Below, in pieces: positions 27,169-34,961 of a DNA stretch of 64,000 nt (position 1 is the stretch's first letter; the number at the start of each line of letters is the position of its first letter). This stretch comes from Chloroflexota bacterium (lineage in GTDB: Bacteria > Chloroflexota > Chloroflexia > Thermomicrobiales > JADLAZ01). The translations under genes were made by a program, and so were the position numbers. The stretch lies in contig JADLAZ010000060.1 of assembly GCA_020849725.1 (NCBI GenBank), positions 1 to 64,000 on the forward strand, in the 5' to 3' direction. The notes under the pieces are model-generated. The model was not told the origin of the DNA. It did no database searches and was given only the letters and a program-made list of their open reading frames with translations.

Positions 27169-27927
27169 ATGGCATTGGACGGGAAGGTAGCGGTCATCAC
27201 CGGCGGCAGCAAGGGCATCGGCGCGGCCGTGGCGCGGGCGATGGCCGGCGCTGGCGCGCGCGTGCTGATCAACTACGCCCACGACGCGGTAGCAGCCGAG
27301 GCGACGGTCGCCACGATCACCGCGGCCGGCGGTGTGGCGCGAGCTGTTCCAGGCGATGTGGCCGAGGCTGCCACCGCCGATCTTCTGGTCGGGGCCGCGC
27401 GCGACCTCTGGGGCCGCCTGGACGTATGGATGAACAACGCCGGCGCGGATGTGCTGACCGGCGCGGCGCGCGAGTTGCCGATCGAGGACAAGCTGCGCCG
27501 TCTGCTCGCGGTCGATCTGCTAGGCACGTTTCACGGCGCGCGGGCTGCCGGTGTGGCGATGCACGCGGCTAGCGGCGGCTGCATCATCAACGTTGCCTGG
27601 GACCACATCTGGCACGGCTACCCGAGCGACTATGGCGTGCTGTTCGGCGCCAGCAAAGGCGGCGTTGCCGGCATGAGCGCTAGCCTGGCCCGCCAGCTTG
27701 CGCCGACCGTGCGCGTCAACGTAATCGCGCCGGGCTGGATACGCACGGCCTGGGGTGAGGTCGGCGCCGGCGCGGCCCACGACGCGCGCATCGTCGGCAT
27801 GACCCCACTGGCGCGCTGGGGCACGCCGGACGACATCGCTGGCGCGGCACTGTACCTCGCCAGCGACGCCGCCAGCTTCATCACCGGCCAGGTCATCACC
27901 GTCAACGGCGGCGTGGTCATGGGCTGA
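27169..27927 (+). CDS. Atypical SDR-fold protein with degenerate catalytic residues
   Basis: The 252-residue protein has an intact cofactor site (ITGGSKGIGAA, NNAG and the C-terminal ITVNGGVVMG), so it should bind NAD(P). The catalytic tetrad is not conserved. The usual Asn is D116 (AVDLLG), the Ser region reads INVAWDH instead of INISS, and the usual Tyr of YxxxK is F159 (FGASK). Only K163 remains. A two-residue insertion also changes the loop before the active site. It may be a pseudoenzyme, bind a ligand, or use another acid such as Y155. GGGAG lies before the ATG. It is followed by a sugar isomerase-like gene on the same strand with its own promoter. Confidence 0.85.
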   Translation: MALDGKVAVITGGSKGIGAAVARAMAGAGARVLINYAHDAVAAEATVATITAAGGVARAVPGDVAEAATADLLVGAARDLWGRLDVWMNNAGADVLTGAARELPIEDKLRRLLAVDLLGTFHGARAAGVAMHAASGGCIINVAWDHIWHGYPSDYGVLFGASKGGVAGMSASLARQLAPTVRVNVIAPGWIRTAWGEVGAGAAHDARIVGMTPLARWGTPDDIAGAALYLASDAASFITGQVITVNGGVVMG

Positions 27928-27950
27928 CCGTCAGCCCGAGCGCGCCGGAG

Positions 27951-27979
27951 ATGACCACCACGCCGCCAGGCCGTATACT
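27951..27979 (+). promoter_or_regulatory. Candidate promoter for the TIM-barrel isomerase gene
   Basis: ATGACC (27951-27956) and TATACT (27974-27979) are spaced by 17 bp, 65 nt upstream of the ATG at 28044. The -10 box matches five of six consensus positions. Confidence 0.5.
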
Positions 27980-28043
27980 CGCGCTCTGACGCCGGTGGTC
28001 GCCGGCGCGATGGCGCCGCGTCGTCAACCGAGGAGTGGTGGGA

Positions 28044-28958
28044 ATGCGCCTGGCGTGCTCGACTCGCGGCCTGGACCTCTATCCCGACCTGTACGGGCGG
28101 TCGACGCCCGTAACCCGCGCCCGCATCTTCCGCTGGATGCGGCGCGCCGGCTTCGAGGCAGTCGAGTTGGAGGACCGGTGGTGCGACGTCGAGTACATGT
28201 CGCCGCAGGAACTGGTCGAGTTGCGCGCCGCAGCCGCCGACGCCGGCGTGGCGCTGACGCTGAAGCTCCACCATCGTGACCTGCACTCGCCGGAAGTGGC
28301 CGCCGCCAATGAGGCGTCCGTCCTGCGGGCGATCCAGGTGGCTGAGGTGCTGGACGCTTCGATCGTGTCGATCGGACTTCCAACACACCCATCGGCGCTC
28401 GAGGCCGCTTCGCGCCGGCTCGGGCAACCTTGGAATGGCACAGGCGCTGAAATGCCTGACGAGGTATTCGCCATCACTGCCGACGCGCTGCGCCGCCTGG
28501 CCGACACCGCCGCCGACGCCGGCATTGACCTGACGATCGAGCTGCACCAGGGCAGCATCGTCGACACCAGCACCCGCTTGCTGCGCCTGCTCGATCTGGT
28601 GGATTACGTCAATGTCGGCGCCAACCCTGACATCGCTAACAACCTGCAAACCGCGCCGCCGCCGGGGGAGACCTGGCGCGATCAGATCGAGCGGCTGGCG
28701 CCGCGCGCGAACTACTGGCACGTCAAGAACCTGCGTCGGGTGGAGGCGCCAGGCCGCGCGCCGGTTCTGCTGCGGCGTGCCCTGCATGAGGGTGAGATCG
28801 ACTATCGGTGGGCGGTAGCCGTCATGTTAGCCAACGACTTCAATGGCTACGTCGTCGTCGAAGGGCCTGGCAGCGGCGACCATCTGCGCGCCTGCGAAGA
28901 GGGCCGGATGTACCTGACCTACCTCCTGGACGAGCATCGGCGCACCTACGAGGACTAG
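28044..28958 (+). CDS. Sugar phosphate isomerase/epimerase-like TIM-barrel protein
   Basis: A 304-residue AP-endonuclease-2-fold TIM barrel (xylose-isomerase-like family). Metal-ligand candidates are Glu in DLTIELHQGS, Asp in VNVGANPDIANN, His in NYWHVKNLRR and Glu in GYVVVEGPG. AGGAG precedes the ATG at 28044 by 8 nt; an in-frame GTG at 28035 overlaps that ribosome site and is less likely. Family members isomerise or epimerise sugars and inositols, or act as dehydratases. Its neighbour upstream is the atypical SDR, so a sugar or polyol catabolic context is possible. Confidence 0.85.
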   Translation: MRLACSTRGLDLYPDLYGRSTPVTRARIFRWMRRAGFEAVELEDRWCDVEYMSPQELVELRAAAADAGVALTLKLHHRDLHSPEVAAANEASVLRAIQVAEVLDASIVSIGLPTHPSALEAASRRLGQPWNGTGAEMPDEVFAITADALRRLADTAADAGIDLTIELHQGSIVDTSTRLLRLLDLVDYVNVGANPDIANNLQTAPPPGETWRDQIERLAPRANYWHVKNLRRVEAPGRAPVLLRRALHEGEIDYRWAVAVMLANDFNGYVVVEGPGSGDHLRACEEGRMYLTYLLDEHRRTYED

Positions 28959-29000
28959 CCGCTGCGCGACACGCTACCCCGGCCGCCGGACGTCGCCGGT

Positions 29001-30305
29001 GTGAGGAGAACGAGCCTGTCGTCACACGACCCAGACATCCCCGGACGCGGCGTGGCGATCCCGACCGGCAGCTACGTCACAGCGGTGCTGACGCGGGTCG
29101 TGCGCGACCTGGCGGATCTCGGCAATGGCAGCCGGTACCTGGGCGAGCGCTGGGAAGCGGTCGGCGGACGGCAACTCGCTGCGCTCGTCGGCCAGGAGCT
29201 GCGCGCTCCGTCGGGAGAGGTGTACCAGTGCGCCGCCGTCCAGCGCCTCGACAACCACGACGGGCTGCTGGCCGAGGCGTCAGGGCGCGGTCTGAAAAGC
29301 CCGGACTGTCTCTTCGCCGGCCGCGACCGACTCGGTCGCCTCATCATCCAGCCAGGTGATTTCAAGTTCACGCTCGATGTCGCCACCCGCGACCAGATCG
29401 ATCCGGCCCCGATCCGAGCGCTGCTGGAGCGCGGCGGGCCGCGCTTTCAGCAGGCGCTGGGCACGCTGCTCGACCAGGCCGGTCCCTACGCTGCTGCCGA
29501 TCTCCAGGCCCAGGGCCTCCTCGATGCGCTCGACTCCGGTCGCGCGCGCCTGCTACCCGGCGTCGTGCTTGCGCCGGACGAGCCGAGCAACCGGCTGTTC
29601 CTGCGTCAGTCAGCGCGGCGGCGCAACGCAGTCGGCGAGGTGGATGTGCGCTTCCTGGCCGTCGACCGCACCTTCTTCGACGGCCTGCCGGGCGCAGAGG
29701 TTGCGCCAGCACTCCGGGCATTGGACAGCATGACCGTTGCGCAGGGTGGCTTCCCGGCCGCGACCTACTACTACCAGTTGGGTGTGGCCGTTCGCGGCGC
29801 GTTGACACTGCTGTTGCGCCCACTGCTACCGTTGCTCGGCCCTGAGCCAGCGATCGACGCCGTTGCCGGCCTGCACGCCTGGTTGGCCGAGCGCCCGCCG
29901 ATGTGGGCGATCGACGCGGCGCGCGACCTGGCGGCGCCGGCCAGCCTGCGTCGGGAGCGAATGCGCCTGGCGCAGCGGCTCAGCAGCGCTGGCCTGCGCG
30001 GGCGAGCAACGTATGAGGTCATCGAGTCGCTTGGCTTGACACTGGCTGACGAGCCAGGGCCACGCGCTATCGCCAAGAGCGAACTGCGCGGCGTCCATGC
30101 GACGATCGACGCGGCGCACGACTCGACCATGCCGGCGCGGCTGGCCGAGCGGCTGGCCGTGGGGCCACTCGCCGACGATGAGGCCGTGCTGACCTGGCTG
30201 CGCGCGCTGCGCCCGACGACCGAGCAGTGGGCACGGGACATGCTCGCTGCCCTGCTCACCCAGCACGTCGCGCACTGGCCGGACCCGCCGGTCACGGAGT
30301 CCTGA
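29001..30305 (+). CDS. Hypothetical protein with a possible PD-(D/E)XK nuclease core
   Basis: A soluble protein of up to 434 residues that I cannot assign to a family by name. Residues 85-125 have E92, then P101-D102, a beta hairpin, and D120-F-K122. This spacing fits motif E-x9-PD-x17-DxK of the PD-(D/E)XK nuclease fold. The rest is mostly helical with conserved-looking Trp/Arg patches. The GTG at 29001 lacks a ribosome site, whereas GAGGAG (29003-29008) is placed 7 nt before an in-frame CTG at 29016, so the true start may be that CTG. The 3' end overlaps the convergent TfoX-domain gene by 14 bp. The nuclease idea is weak evidence from spacing only. Confidence 0.7.
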   Translation: MRRTSLSSHDPDIPGRGVAIPTGSYVTAVLTRVVRDLADLGNGSRYLGERWEAVGGRQLAALVGQELRAPSGEVYQCAAVQRLDNHDGLLAEASGRGLKSPDCLFAGRDRLGRLIIQPGDFKFTLDVATRDQIDPAPIRALLERGGPRFQQALGTLLDQAGPYAAADLQAQGLLDALDSGRARLLPGVVLAPDEPSNRLFLRQSARRRNAVGEVDVRFLAVDRTFFDGLPGAEVAPALRALDSMTVAQGGFPAATYYYQLGVAVRGALTLLLRPLLPLLGPEPAIDAVAGLHAWLAERPPMWAIDAARDLAAPASLRRERMRLAQRLSSAGLRGRATYEVIESLGLTLADEPGPRAIAKSELRGVHATIDAAHDSTMPARLAERLAVGPLADDEAVLTWLRALRPTTEQWARDMLAALLTQHVAHWPDPPVTES

Positions 30306-30720
30306 GCGTGACGCCGGCCTGACGCGTCAGGCCGGCGCCAGAGCCAGTCGCCCGGTCGGCCTCGCGGTTACGCGCCGCGACCGGCCGGTGTGTTGCAGCC
30401 GCATGGCGCGCCACCTCGACCGACCGCGCCGCCCAAGCCAGCAACACCGCCGGGTCGCCGATGACCGCGCCCGGCGCCTCATAATAACCCCGCATCGTCT
30501 GGCCAGTCGACGGCCGAAACGGCTCCAGGCCCTGCGCGATGCAGTCCGCCCGGCTGGCGTCGTCGACCTTCAAGTAGAGCCGCCCGTGCGCGATTAGCCC
30601 AAAGAACAGGCTGTCGCAGTACAACCCGTAGCCGCCGAACATCGCCCGCGCCCACACCGGACCCAGCGGCGATAGCTGCATCACCACGCATTCCCGCACC
30701 GTCTCGTTAGTCGCCTCCAT
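30292..30720 (-). CDS. TfoX N-terminal domain protein
   Basis: A 142-residue protein whose first 100 residues match the TfoX_N domain: ARAMFGGYGLYCDSLFFGLIAHGRLYLKVDD and MRGYYEAPGAVIGDPAVLLAWAARSVEVAR. The C-terminal 35 residues are a basic, low-complexity tail that is not part of the domain. TfoX_N proteins outside gammaproteobacteria lack the second TfoX domain, and their role is unclear. The ATG at 30720 with GGAGGGAG upstream is preferred over the frame's first ATG at 30735. It lies after the GT9 pair on the same strand, across a 61-bp AT-rich gap. Confidence 0.85.
   Translation of the reverse strand: MEATNETVRECVVMQLSPLGPVWARAMFGGYGLYCDSLFFGLIAHGRLYLKVDDASRADCIAQGLEPFRPSTGQTMRGYYEAPGAVIGDPAVLLAWAARSVEVARHAAATHRPVAARNREADRATGSGAGLTRQAGVTLRTP
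30312..30337. terminator. 26-bp perfect palindrome at the 3' ends of convergent genes
   Basis: The two 13-base halves on either side of the centre at 30324/30325 are exact complements. As RNA this gives an 11-bp GC-rich stem with a CGCG tetraloop. It begins 7 nt after the stop of the plus-strand gene and lies inside the last codons of the TfoX-domain gene, so it can act as a terminator in either direction. No T-tract is present. Confidence 0.5.
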
Positions 30721-30781
30721 GCTGTCTCCCTCCACCGATCGCCTTTAGATCGCTCCATTCGACTGAAATAGAACGAATATT

Positions 30782-31960
30782 CTAGTCGGTGGTTGCGTGT
30801 GGCTCGCTGTCGTCCGACAACAGATCACGCGCGGTCGCGCACACCAGATCGACGGTCACCGCGCCCAGGCAATCGGGCTCACACGTCGTGGTGCGGTCGA
30901 GCATGTGGCACAGCGGGCACTGCCGGCCAGCCCACAGCGCCCGGTGCCGGTCCGCCACACCCCAGGGACCGAACTCGACCGGGTCGGACGGACCGTACAG
31001 GCGCAGCGTGCGCGGCGCGACCGCCGTCGCAATGTGCAGCGCGCCACTGTCGACGCCAAGCACCACATCACAGCAAGCAAAGACAGCGGCCAGCGTGCCC
31101 AGGTCGGTTTTGCCGGCCAGGTCGCACCGCCGCTCAGGCGGAACGGCGGCGGCGATCGGCGCGGTCAGGTCGGCCTCGCCCGGCCCACCGGTCACGATCA
31201 GCGTTGCCCCATCAGCTGCCAGCCGCGCCGCAACGGCGGCCCAGCGGTCGGTCGGCCATTGCTTGATCGAGTTACCCGCGCCCGGGTGAAGTGCGATGCG
31301 CCGGCCGACCACCGGCAGGTCGGCCAGCAACGTCGCGGCGCGCGTCCGATCCGCTGCGTCGAGGCGAAACACGAGCGGCGCGCCGGCCGGGTCGCGTGGC
31401 CCGGCGCGCCCCAGCAGTCGATCAACCAGGCTGAGGTTCCGTTGCGCGGCATGGCCGCCCGGCGCCAGCGCCAGCCCCTCGGTCAGGAACGGTGCGACGT
31501 CCGGCGTGGCGTATCCGACTCGGCGTGGAATGCCCGCCCGGTGCGTCAAGAGGGCGCCCCACCAGTGGTCCGGGCGCAGGATGAGTGCCACATCGAAGCG
31601 CCGGGCGCGCATTGCGCGGGCGGTCTGCCACAGCAGCGTGTACGGTCCGAGGCGTGAGTGGCGGGTCGTCCGGCTCACCCCGGTGAACGGGATGACGATG
31701 ACCTCATCGACCGGTGGCAGGTGCCGCGTGATCGCCCGCGCCCACGGGCCGACCGCCAGCGCCAGGTGCGCGGCCGGCAATCCGGCCCGCAGCCGCGCCA
31801 GAGCCGGCGACGCCAGCACGAGATCGCCCAGGTCGTCGGGCCGGATCACTAACACTCGCGATGGCGTCGGCGGTGACGGGCGCGTGACCGGCGTCGGCAA
31901 CCGGCCAGCGGCGCGCAGCATCTGGCGGCGCAGCCGCGTCTTGAGCGGCAGGCGCGTCAC
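30782..31960 (-). CDS. Glycosyltransferase family 9 (heptosyltransferase-like)
   Basis: A GT9 enzyme of 392 residues. The N-terminal Rossmann start is RVLVIRPDDLGDLVLASPALARLR. The donor domain has ALHPGAGNSIKQWPTDRW and the signature GVDSGALHIATAVAPRTLRLYGPSDP. A Cys-rich segment (QCPLCHMLDRTTTCEPDC) precedes the C-terminal helix. The start is the GTG at 31960, which overlaps the previous GT9 stop in a GTGA and has GGGAGGG about 7 nt upstream. The frame is open another 96 codons upstream but only as shadow of that gene. It is the third gene of the fabZ-GT9-GT9 unit. Confidence 0.87.
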   Translation of the reverse strand: MTRLPLKTRLRRQMLRAAGRLPTPVTRPSPPTPSRVLVIRPDDLGDLVLASPALARLRAGLPAAHLALAVGPWARAITRHLPPVDEVIVIPFTGVSRTTRHSRLGPYTLLWQTARAMRARRFDVALILRPDHWWGALLTHRAGIPRRVGYATPDVAPFLTEGLALAPGGHAAQRNLSLVDRLLGRAGPRDPAGAPLVFRLDAADRTRAATLLADLPVVGRRIALHPGAGNSIKQWPTDRWAAVAARLAADGATLIVTGGPGEADLTAPIAAAVPPERRCDLAGKTDLGTLAAVFACCDVVLGVDSGALHIATAVAPRTLRLYGPSDPVEFGPWGVADRHRALWAGRQCPLCHMLDRTTTCEPDCLGAVTVDLVCATARDLLSDDSEPHATTD

Positions 31961-33105
31961 GATGGCCCTCCCGGCCGGGTCACGTTGGTAGCCAGTCCCG
32001 GCAGCAGCTCGACCGCCGCCAGCCAGACATCTTCGACGGTGACGGCTAGGATCGCCGCCTCGTCGGCGTGCCGGTCGCGCAAGTCGAGCGCTGGATCCTG
32101 GCGCGCACCCCGCCAGGCGACGCGCACGCGGTCGCCCGGCGGCGCATAGACACCTGGGTCGGTTGGTCCAAAAATGGCGACGACTGGAGCGCCGGCAGCG
32201 GCGGCCAGGTGCGTCGGGCCGCTGTCGTGGCCGATGTACAGGTCGCACGCTGCCGCCAGCGCGGCGTGCGCGTCGAGGTCCAGACGGCCGGCGAGGTCGG
32301 TGGCGGTGATCCTGGACGGCAGCTCGGCAAGCACCGCGTCAACCACGGCCCGGTCGGCGGCGGCGCCGACAAGGATGGGCGTTGCGCCGGCCGCGGCCAG
32401 GCGGTCGATCAGTGCGGCGAAGCGCGGCGCCGGCCAGCGCTTGGCCAGCAGCGTCATGCCCGAATTGACGCCGCCGCCCGGATGCAGCATCACCCGCAGC
32501 CCTGGCGGCAGCGGCGCCAGCAGCGCGGCGGCACACACGCGAGCGGCGGCTGACGGCTGATACTCCTCGCGGAGATCGGCCACCGGCAGACCAAGGCTGC
32601 GAACGACACCCGCCGCCAGTTCGGACTCGTGCTGGCCGACGTGTGGCGTCACCCGGTGGGTGAGGCCCAGGCCGCGCCAGCGGCTGTCGAAACCAGCACG
32701 CACTGGAACCCCGATCAGCAGCGCCAGCAGCGACCATTGCGGCGCCCGGTCGAAGACGAACGCAACATCGTAGTGGTCGCGACGAAGCTGCTGCGCCAGG
32801 CGCAGATACGCCACCACTCCGGCCGGCGCGTCGATCAGCCGACTGAGGCGCGGGTTGTGAGCCAGGCCCGCCGCCGCCGCCGACCCGACAAGGTAGTCGA
32901 GCCGGGCGTCCGGCCAGGCGAGCGCCAGCGCCCGCACAGCGGCCGTCGTCAACAGCACATCGCCCAGACAGCACGGTCGCATCAGCAGCGCCCGACCCAC
33001 GGACGCCGGCAACGGCCGTGGGCGCGCCAACGGGCGCAGTGCCAGACTCAACACGGCGCACAGCGCCGTCAGCAGCGGCTGCTTAAGCCGGCGCAGAGGT
33101 CGCAT
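31957..33105 (-). CDS. Glycosyltransferase family 9 (heptosyltransferase-like)
   Basis: A GT9 enzyme of 382 residues with a hydrophobic N-terminal segment ([17 protein letters not shown]) that may associate with the membrane. [24 protein letters not shown] is the first Rossmann motif. The donor domain has [20 protein letters not shown] and [26 protein letters not shown]. Its start lies 23 bp inside the 3' end of fabZ and its stop overlaps the next GT9 by 4 bp, so all three are translationally linked. The two GT9 proteins share motifs but are clearly divergent, so they probably add different residues. Confidence 0.87.
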   Translation of the reverse strand: MRPLRRLKQPLLTALCAVLSLALRPLARPRPLPASVGRALLMRPCCLGDVLLTTAAVRALALAWPDARLDYLVGSAAAAGLAHNPRLSRLIDAPAGVVAYLRLAQQLRRDHYDVAFVFDRAPQWSLLALLIGVPVRAGFDSRWRGLGLTHRVTPHVGQHESELAAGVVRSLGLPVADLREEYQPSAAARVCAAALLAPLPPGLRVMLHPGGGVNSGMTLLAKRWPAPRFAALIDRLAAAGATPILVGAAADRAVVDAVLAELPSRITATDLAGRLDLDAHAALAAACDLYIGHDSGPTHLAAAAGAPVVAIFGPTDPGVYAPPGDRVRVAWRGARQDPALDLRDRHADEAAILAVTVEDVWLAAVELLPGLATNVTRPGGPS

Positions 33106-33541
33106 CGCCCATCGCGAACATCAGATCGCCGCGGCAGACGAGTTGGTCGTCGACCGTGGCCGTCGCGGTCGCGGTGCCGAAGCCGCGCCGCAACTTGCCG
33201 ACCTCTACCTCCAACCGCAGGCTGTCACCGGGCACGACCTGGCGCTTGAACCGCACACCGTCGATGCCGGCGAAGAAGGCGATCTTACCCCGGTACTCTG
33301 GCAGCCGCAGCACCATGACCGCGCCGACCTGCGCCAACGCCTCGACAATCAGCACGCCCGGCATGACCGGATAGGCTGGAAAGTGCCCGACGAAGAACGG
33401 CTCGTTGATGGTCACCTGCTTGACGCCGACCGCGCGCTCGCCATCCACCAGCTCGATGATCCGGTCGATCAGCAGGAACGGCGGCCGGTGAGGGATGATC
33501 GCCATGATCTGTTGGGTATCGAGCGTCGTCGGTGCGGTCAT
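33083..33541 (-). CDS. fabZ: 3-hydroxyacyl-ACP dehydratase FabZ
   Basis: A hotdog-fold dehydratase of fatty-acid synthesis (152 residues, standard size). [14 protein letters not shown] is the N-terminal signature and [22 protein letters not shown] carries the catalytic His and, further on, Glu. It removes water from 3-hydroxyacyl-ACP in each elongation cycle. It heads an overlapping unit with two GT9 genes, an unusual partner set; in diderms fabZ lies with lipid A genes instead. The insertion sequence ends 120 bp upstream of its ATG, and a weak -10 (TAGGAT, minus strand, 33615-33620) lies between. Confidence 0.95.
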   Translation of the reverse strand: MTAPTTLDTQQIMAIIPHRPPFLLIDRIIELVDGERAVGVKQVTINEPFFVGHFPAYPVMPGVLIVEALAQVGAVMVLRLPEYRGKIAFFAGIDGVRFKRQVVPGDSLRLEVEVGKLRRGFGTATATATVDDQLVCRGDLMFAMGDATSAPA

Positions 33542-33652
33542 GCGGTGTCCAGTCTCCGCGGTCGAGTTGGCCGGCGCGAGTGCGTACCGTGCCGCGAGCC
33601 GTGGAACTCACCCCATCCTAGCACCGGCCGCCGCCCGCAGCCAGGGCCACGG

Positions 33653-33660
33653 GCGGCGGC
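33653..33660. repeat. Left 8-bp target-site duplication of the insertion sequence
   Basis: GCGGCGGC directly abuts the left terminal repeat and is repeated exactly at 34944-34951 next to the right one. The length of 8 bp fits the ISAs1 family. The sequence is simple and GC-rich, so chance identity is not fully excluded. Confidence 0.6.
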
Positions 33661-33679
33661 TAGGGCGATTCCAAAGTCG
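33661..33679. repeat. Left terminal inverted repeat of the insertion sequence
   Basis: TAGGGCGATTCCAAAGTCG is the exact reverse complement of 34925-34943. Confidence 0.93.
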
Positions 33680-33750
33680 CGAAAGCAGCAGTCCATTGGC
33701 TAGACTCCCAGGTCATGCCTACCACAGCAGTGACCGAAAAGGAGGAGCCA

Positions 33751-34920
33751 ATGGACTGCCGGCAGTATAGCAGCTTGCAGGCTGCCCTCAGTGACGTCCC
33801 CGACCCGCGCCACGCCCGTGGCCAACGCTATCCCTGGCCGCTGCTGCTGACGTTGGTCGCCGCCGCGCTGGCGGCTGGCCAGCACAGCGTGCGCGCCATC
33901 GGCCAGTGGGTCGGTGAGCACGCTCAAGACCTGATCGCCACCGTCGACCCGCCCCAGGGCCGACTGCCGAGCGCCTCGACCCTGCGACGCGCGGTGCAGA
34001 CGGTGGATGTGCGGGCGCTGGAGGACCGCATCGCCACCTTTGTGGCCGGTCTCCCGGTGACCCCGCCCGTCCCCGCCGCACGCCCGCCGACCTGCCGCCG
34101 GTGGGCCGGCTGGGCACTCGACGGCAAGGCGGTGCGCGGCGCCAATCGGCATGGCGCCCGGCTTCACCTCGTCAGCCTGGTCCGCCACGCCGACGCCGTC
34201 GTGCTCGGCCAGGTGGCGGTGGCCGACAAGAGCAACGAGATCACGGCCGCCCCCCAATTGCTGGCCGGCCGGGCCCTCGACGGGGTCGTCATCAGCATGG
34301 ATGCGCTGCTGACCCAGCGCGCCTTGGCCACCCAGATCCTGGCCCAGCACGGCCACTACCTGATGGTGGTCAAGGCGAACCAACGGACGCTGTTCACCGA
34401 CCTCGACCGGTTCTTCACCGGCGCGCCGCTGATCCCGTGGCCGAGCGACGCCGCCGAGACGGCCACCACGACGGGCAAGGGCCACGGTCGGTTGGAGGAA
34501 CGGACGCTGGAGCGCACCGCCGCGCTGACCGGCTACCTTGACTGGCCAGGGGTGGGGCAGGTGCTGCGGCGGACCTGCCGACGGGTCATCCTCGCCACCG
34601 GTGAGGTCCAGGAAGAGACGCAGTATGGCGTGACCAGCCTGCCGGTCGAGGCCGCCGCCGCCGCCGAGGTGGAGGCATTGTGGCGCGGGCACTGGACAAT
34701 TGAGAACCGGGTGCATTATCCACGGGATGTGACGCTGGGCGAGGATGCCGGGCAGCAGCGGGTCGGCAGCACGCCGCAGGCGCTGGCGGCGCTGCGCAAC
34801 GGCCTGTTGAGCCTGTGGCGGGCGCTGGGCTGGGCCAGCATCGCCGACGCCGTCCGCCATTACCAAGCCTCCGCCCAGCGGGCCGTCCGCTTGCTTGCGC
34901 TCATCCCAGCACTCCCCTGA
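33751..34920 (+). CDS. ISAs1-family transposase
   Basis: A DDE transposase of 389 residues. The N-terminal DDE_Tnp_1-associated domain reads LQAALSDVPDPRHARGQRYPWPLLL and SASTLRRAV. The catalytic domain has the first Asp in ALDGKAVRGA, the second in VISMDALLTQ, and the Glu region HWTIENRVHYPRDVTLGEDAG, the family's C-terminal signature. GGAGGAG lies 6 nt before the ATG at 33751; an upstream in-frame ATG at 33715 lacks a ribosome site. No frameshift or stop interrupts it, so it should be functional. Confidence 0.95.
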   Translation: MDCRQYSSLQAALSDVPDPRHARGQRYPWPLLLTLVAAALAAGQHSVRAIGQWVGEHAQDLIATVDPPQGRLPSASTLRRAVQTVDVRALEDRIATFVAGLPVTPPVPAARPPTCRRWAGWALDGKAVRGANRHGARLHLVSLVRHADAVVLGQVAVADKSNEITAAPQLLAGRALDGVVISMDALLTQRALATQILAQHGHYLMVVKANQRTLFTDLDRFFTGAPLIPWPSDAAETATTTGKGHGRLEERTLERTAALTGYLDWPGVGQVLRRTCRRVILATGEVQEETQYGVTSLPVEAAAAAEVEALWRGHWTIENRVHYPRDVTLGEDAGQQRVGSTPQALAALRNGLLSLWRALGWASIADAVRHYQASAQRAVRLLALIPALP

Positions 34921-34924
34921 TGAA

Positions 34925-34943
34925 CGACTTTGGAATCGCCCTA
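34925..34943. repeat. Right terminal inverted repeat of the insertion sequence
   Basis: CGACTTTGGAATCGCCCTA is the exact reverse complement of 33661-33679. It starts 4 nt after the transposase stop. Confidence 0.93.
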
Positions 34944-34951
34944 GCGGCGGC
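34944..34951. repeat. Right 8-bp target-site duplication
   Basis: GCGGCGGC, identical to 33653-33660 on the other side of the element. Confidence 0.6.
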
Positions 34952-34961
34952 TGCCGCGGTG

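Larger units (their letters stand above)
33661..34943 (+). mobile_element. Complete ISAs1-family insertion sequence
   Basis: A 1283-bp element bounded by perfect 19-bp inverted repeats and an 8-bp direct duplication. It encodes one intact transposase that fills almost the whole element. It lies between the 3' end of the lipM-type gene (ends 34962) and the promoter region of fabZ, opposite to both. No gene is interrupted. It does separate two blocks of minus-strand genes that might once have been read through. Intact ends and frame suggest a recent or still active insertion. Confidence 0.93.

Noticed and set aside
30782..32248. A longer start for the second GT9 gene
   Set aside because: The extra 96 codons overlap the preceding GT9 gene and have no homology. 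The GTG at 31960 has a good ribosome site and a GTGA overlap.
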